NCBI GenBank assembly: GCA_019419895.1
Contig: JAHZIE010000055.1
Span: 6,942 to 14,464, forward strand
DNA length: 7,523 bases
Direction: 5' to 3'
Source of the DNA: Clostridiales bacterium
GTDB taxonomy: Bacteria; Bacillota; Clostridia; Oscillospirales; Acutalibacteraceae
Shown: positions 5,162 to 7,523 of the stretch, one piece after another
Position numbering within the stretch: position 1 is the stretch's first letter
Layout: the number at the start of each line of letters is the position of its first letter
The notes under the pieces: model-generated
What the model was told of the DNA's origin: nothing
Database searches by the model: none
The model's input: only the letters and a program-made list of their open reading frames with translations
Program-made: the position numbers and the translations under genes

Positions 5162-6749
5162 AATACTGGATTGTACCCTACGGGACGGAGGATACGTCAA
5201 TGATTGGAGGTTTGGGAGAAAGGTTATAGCGGCGGTTTTGGATAAGCTGGATCAGGCGAAAATCGACATCATTGAATGCGGATTTCTCACCCGGATGGTG
5301 AAGGAAAGGGATTGTTCTCTTTTCGGCAGTGTGGCCGATATCAAAGAAATGCTTCCACAGGAAAAAAATTCTATGTATGTGGCAATGATTGCCATAGGAG
5401 AAAAAGAGCTGCATCCCTCAGAGCTTCAGCCCTATGACGGCAGCAGCATAGAGGGAATCCGTCTGACTTTTCACAAAAAAGAAATCCCCCAGGCCTTTGA
5501 GTGGGCTGGAATTATTATGGAAAAGGGATACAAGGTTTTTATGCAGCCGGTTGGAACTGTTTTTTACAGTGATATAGAGCTGTTGCAGCTGGTGGAAAAA
5601 ATAAATCTTCTGAACCCCTATGCCTTTTATATTGTGGACACCCTAGGCAGCATGTACCGCAATGAGGTATCTCACCGGTTCTATTTGATAGATGAAAATA
5701 TGAATCCGGAAATCCGGCTTGGTTTTCACGGGCATAATAACCTTCAGCTGGCGTTTTCCAACGCGCAGATCCTGGGAAAAATCCAGACAAAGCGTACCCT
5801 GATTCTGGATTCCTCTGTTTACGGTATGGGGCGTGGGGCGGGAAACCTTCCCACTGAGCTGATTACCCAGTATATCAATAAAAATATTGAATCCCGCTAT
5901 GATGTGACAATGGTTATGGATATCTACGATGAATACATTGCAACCATCCGAAAGGAGCATGAATGGGGATACACAATGCCTTACCATATAGCTGCCAGCA
6001 ATGTCTGCCATCCCAATTATGCCTCCTATCTTATCAACAGGCAGACTTTGACGATGAAGGATATTGAAAGGATTATTCAATCAATTCCGGAGGAATATAA
6101 GGTCCTTTACCACAAGCCATTGATTGAAAAACTGTATTTGCAGTATCAAAGCCGCAGAATTGACGACAGCAGGGCAGTGGAAGAAATCGGAAGGCTCATT
6201 TCGGGCAGGAAACTGCTTCTTTTGGCGCCGGGCAAAAGCCTCGTTTCCAGCTATGACAGGATAATGGAATTTATCGAAAGGAAACATCCATATGTCATCA
6301 CTGTAAATTTTGTGGATTCCCATTATCATATGAATGCCTGCTTTGTGAGCAACCATAAAAGAATTGATGGCATCCGGAAGGAAATCAGTGAAATGGAAGA
6401 GGTGAAAGCCATTTTGACCTCCAATATTCAGGGGGAATACAGCAGAGGGGATTTGTATGTGGATTACGACTCCTACACTAACAGCGATGAAATGATATCC
6501 GACAACGCTGGGCTTATGCTTTTGAGGCTCTTGAAAAAATGTGGCGCTCAGGAAGTGTTTCTTGCGGGATTTGACGGGTTTTATCGTCGATATAATTATT
6601 ACAGTGAAGAGATGAATTTGAAAACCAATGAAGAGGAACTACAGGAAAAGCAAAGCCGAATTAAGAAAAAACTGAGGGAATTGTCCAAAGAGATGACGAT
6701 TACTTTTTTGACTCCCTCTATCTATGAACGGGAGAAAAAGCATGTATAA
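5151..6749 (+). CDS. DmpG/HMGL-like metal-dependent aldolase fused to a C-terminal Rossmann (GT42/DUF115-like) domain
   Basis: The protein has 532 residues and two domains. Residues 1 to about 290 form a DRE-TIM barrel like 4-hydroxy-2-oxovalerate aldolase: LDCTLRDGGYVNDW (6-19, with the R-D pair that binds enolate and metal), VDTLGSMY (162-169), metal ligands GFHGHNN (191-197, H193 and H195), and the loop YGMGRGAGNLPTEL (224-237). Family members cleave or form 2-keto-4-hydroxy acids with pyruvate as one partner. The position of the catalytic His after RDG(S) in DmpG is Tyr15 here, suggesting a different substrate or base. After a helical linker, residues about 350-525 start with KLLLLAPGKSL (354-364) and later have DNAGLMLLRLLKKCGAQEVF (451-470) then LAGFDGF (471-477). 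This resembles the AGNGPSL and LxGxDF strands of GT42/DUF115-type proteins, but that part is tentative. It overlaps the genes on either side (11 and 8 nt). Likely role: making the sugar acid activated by the preceding gene product. Confidence 0.8.
   Translation: MGVEILDCTLRDGGYVNDWRFGRKVIAAVLDKLDQAKIDIIECGFLTRMVKERDCSLFGSVADIKEMLPQEKNSMYVAMIAIGEKELHPSELQPYDGSSIEGIRLTFHKKEIPQAFEWAGIIMEKGYKVFMQPVGTVFYSDIELLQLVEKINLLNPYAFYIVDTLGSMYRNEVSHRFYLIDENMNPEIRLGFHGHNNLQLAFSNAQILGKIQTKRTLILDSSVYGMGRGAGNLPTELITQYINKNIESRYDVTMVMDIYDEYIATIRKEHEWGYTMPYHIAASNVCHPNYASYLINRQTLTMKDIERIIQSIPEEYKVLYHKPLIEKLYLQYQSRRIDDSRAVEEIGRLISGRKLLLLAPGKSLVSSYDRIMEFIERKHPYVITVNFVDSHYHMNACFVSNHKRIDGIRKEISEMEEVKAILTSNIQGEYSRGDLYVDYDSYTNSDEMISDNAGLMLLRLLKKCGAQEVFLAGFDGFYRRYNYYSEEMNLKTNEEELQEKQSRIKKKLRELSKEMTITFLTPSIYEREKKHV
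6730..6734 (+). promoter_or_regulatory. Ribosome binding site deciding the start at 6742
   Basis: GGGAG lies 7 nt before ATG 6742. The in-frame ATG at 6724 has no site, and starting at 6742 puts the conserved phosphatase motif (IIFDMDGT) right at the N-terminus, as is usual for the family. Confidence 0.75.
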
Positions 6750-7395
6750 CTGTATTATTTTTGATATGGACGGTACCCTGATCGATTCCTATGAAGGAAT
6801 TTTCCGCGCCTATCAGTGGACTATGGAAAAGCTTGGAGAACCCTTTAAGGGGGATATCCTAGTAAAACGGGCAATCGGCGCGCCACTTCCCTATGTATTC
6901 GAAAAAATATGTAAAATGCCGATAGAAAAAACAAAAAAGGCGATTGAATTATACCGCGGCTACTATGAAAAAAGAGGAAAAAAGCAAGCCAAGGCTTACG
7001 AAGGGATTGAGAGAGCCTTACAGCAACTAAAGAAAGAAGGAAAATTCCTGGGAGTCGCTACCCTGAAAAATAAGAAATTCGCTGTAGAAATTTTGCGGGA
7101 TACAGGGTTATCTTCTTATTTTAATATTGTCTGCGGTATGGATGAGGAGGACAGGCTGACCAAAGCGGAGCTGATAGATCAATGCCGGATTGCGGCCGGA
7201 GCAGAAAAGGAGGAAACTATTTTGGTCGGAGACAGTGAATTTGATTTTTCCGGCGCGAAGGAGGCAGGTGTTTCCTTTCTGGCAGTCACTTATGGTTTTG
7301 GCTATCATACCCCGGAAGAGCTGAAGAAAGAAAACGTCTCATTAGTGGCAGCAAAAGCCTTGGACATTCCAAGGCTTCTGATTGGCAGACTGTAG
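6742..7395 (+). CDS. HAD-superfamily IA phosphatase (phosphoglycolate phosphatase-like)
   Basis: This 217-residue protein has all four HAD motifs. Motif I is FDMDGTL (7-13, nucleophile D8 and acid/base D10). Motif II is the Thr in VATLKNK (T107). Motif III is a Lys in LTKAEL (K141). Motif IV is GDSEFD (163-168, Mg-binding D164 and D168). A helical cap lies between motifs I and II (about residues 16-80), as in subfamily IA (Gph, PpaX, pyrophosphatase-like enzymes). It has no cap-less tetramer features of KdsC, so it is not a classical Kdo-8-phosphate phosphatase. As last gene of the aldolase/CMP-transferase module it may remove a phosphate from the sugar precursor before or after the aldol step. 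General housekeeping roles (phosphoglycolate, pyrophosphate) cannot be excluded from sequence. It overlaps the aldolase gene by 8 nt and ends the operon. Confidence 0.85.
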   Translation: MYNCIIFDMDGTLIDSYEGIFRAYQWTMEKLGEPFKGDILVKRAIGAPLPYVFEKICKMPIEKTKKAIELYRGYYEKRGKKQAKAYEGIERALQQLKKEGKFLGVATLKNKKFAVEILRDTGLSSYFNIVCGMDEEDRLTKAELIDQCRIAAGAEKEETILVGDSEFDFSGAKEAGVSFLAVTYGFGYHTPEELKKENVSLVAAKALDIPRLLIGRL

Positions 7396-7417
7396 TCCTT
7401 CTGGTGTTTCTTTGTCA

Positions 7418-7439
7418 AATTTCCATATGAGATGAAATT
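7418..7439. repeat. Weak hairpin in the intergenic region
   Basis: AATTT-c-CAT and ATG-AAATT can pair around a 5-nt ATGAG loop with one bulged C. It lies 23 nt after the last stop codon, but the stem is AT-rich and is not followed by a run of T, so it is a poor intrinsic terminator. No better terminator was found between 7396 and 7523. Confidence 0.25.
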
Positions 7440-7474
7440 ATGACTGTTATCATGGGAAAAATCACAAAAACCAC

Positions 7475-7504
7475 TTGACAAATACTATAAGATAGAGGTA
7501 TTGT
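7475..7504 (+). promoter_or_regulatory. Putative sigma-A-type promoter for the next unit downstream
   Basis: A perfect -35 box TTGACA (7475-7480) is followed after 18 nt by TATTGT (7499-7504, four of six matches to TATAAT). An A-rich stretch (about 7456-7470) just upstream could act as an UP element. It points out of the window, so it would drive a separate gene after the polysaccharide operon. Only the -35 box is strong. Confidence 0.5.
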
Positions 7505-7523
7505 TAATAAAGAAAATGTGTAC

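Noticed and set aside
5643..6080. 145-codon open frame on the - strand within the aldolase gene
   Set aside because: It is opposite conserved HGHNN and GRGAGN coding sequence and its translation has no family features.
7418..7439. Intrinsic terminator after the phosphatase gene
   Set aside because: The stem is short, AT-rich and bulged, and no T-run follows it.
1..7523. CRISPR array, tRNA/rRNA gene, insertion sequence or phage features
   Set aside because: No regularly spaced repeats, no cloverleaf-like segment and no transposase or integrase motifs were seen; almost all of the window is continuous coding sequence.

Overview
The window reads as the tail of a cell-surface polysaccharide (capsule or exopolysaccharide) operon from a Gram-positive, low-to-moderate GC Firmicute, most likely a Clostridia/Lachnospiraceae-type gut bacterium. 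This is inferred from strong GGAGG-type ribosome sites before nearly every gene, tightly overlapping genes, codon use and the protein families present. The exact organism cannot be read from the sequence. All genes lie on the + strand from base 2 to 7395 and every adjacent pair overlaps, so they almost certainly form one transcript that begins upstream of the window.

Left part (2-2712): the C-terminal part of a HAD/COG5610-like glycan biosynthesis protein, then two different GT-B proteins. Both GT-B proteins carry the three hallmarks of bacterial sialyltransferase-type (GT52 / polysialyltransferase) enzymes: an acidic E-D-(x)-G loop, an HP motif and an S/SS motif. These families use CMP-activated ulosonic acids. 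Middle (2702-4418): a GT2 glycosyltransferase fused to a GT32-like second domain. The fusion is broken by a frameshift in the GT32 core. The break looks like a roughly 20-bp deletion between short direct repeats that removed the GGIY motif. The C-terminal half survives as a separate open frame.

Right part (4415-7395): a three-gene module of a KdsB-type CMP-Kdo synthetase, a DmpG/HMGL-like metal-dependent aldolase fused to a C-terminal GT42/DUF115-like Rossmann domain, and a HAD-IA phosphatase. Aldolase, phosphatase and CMP-transferase are the three activities needed to make a CMP-ulosonic acid. The two GT52-like enzymes upstream are plausible users of such a donor. No KdsA, NeuB or KdsC homologue is visible here. 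The most interesting reading is therefore a non-canonical route to an acidic 2-keto-3-deoxy sugar in which an HMGL-type aldolase replaces the PEP-dependent synthase. This is inference from context, not proof.

After the last gene, bases 7396-7523 hold no gene. They contain a weak hairpin without a T-tract and a good sigma-A-like promoter (TTGACA, 18 nt, TATTGT) pointing out of the window, which marks a new transcription unit.
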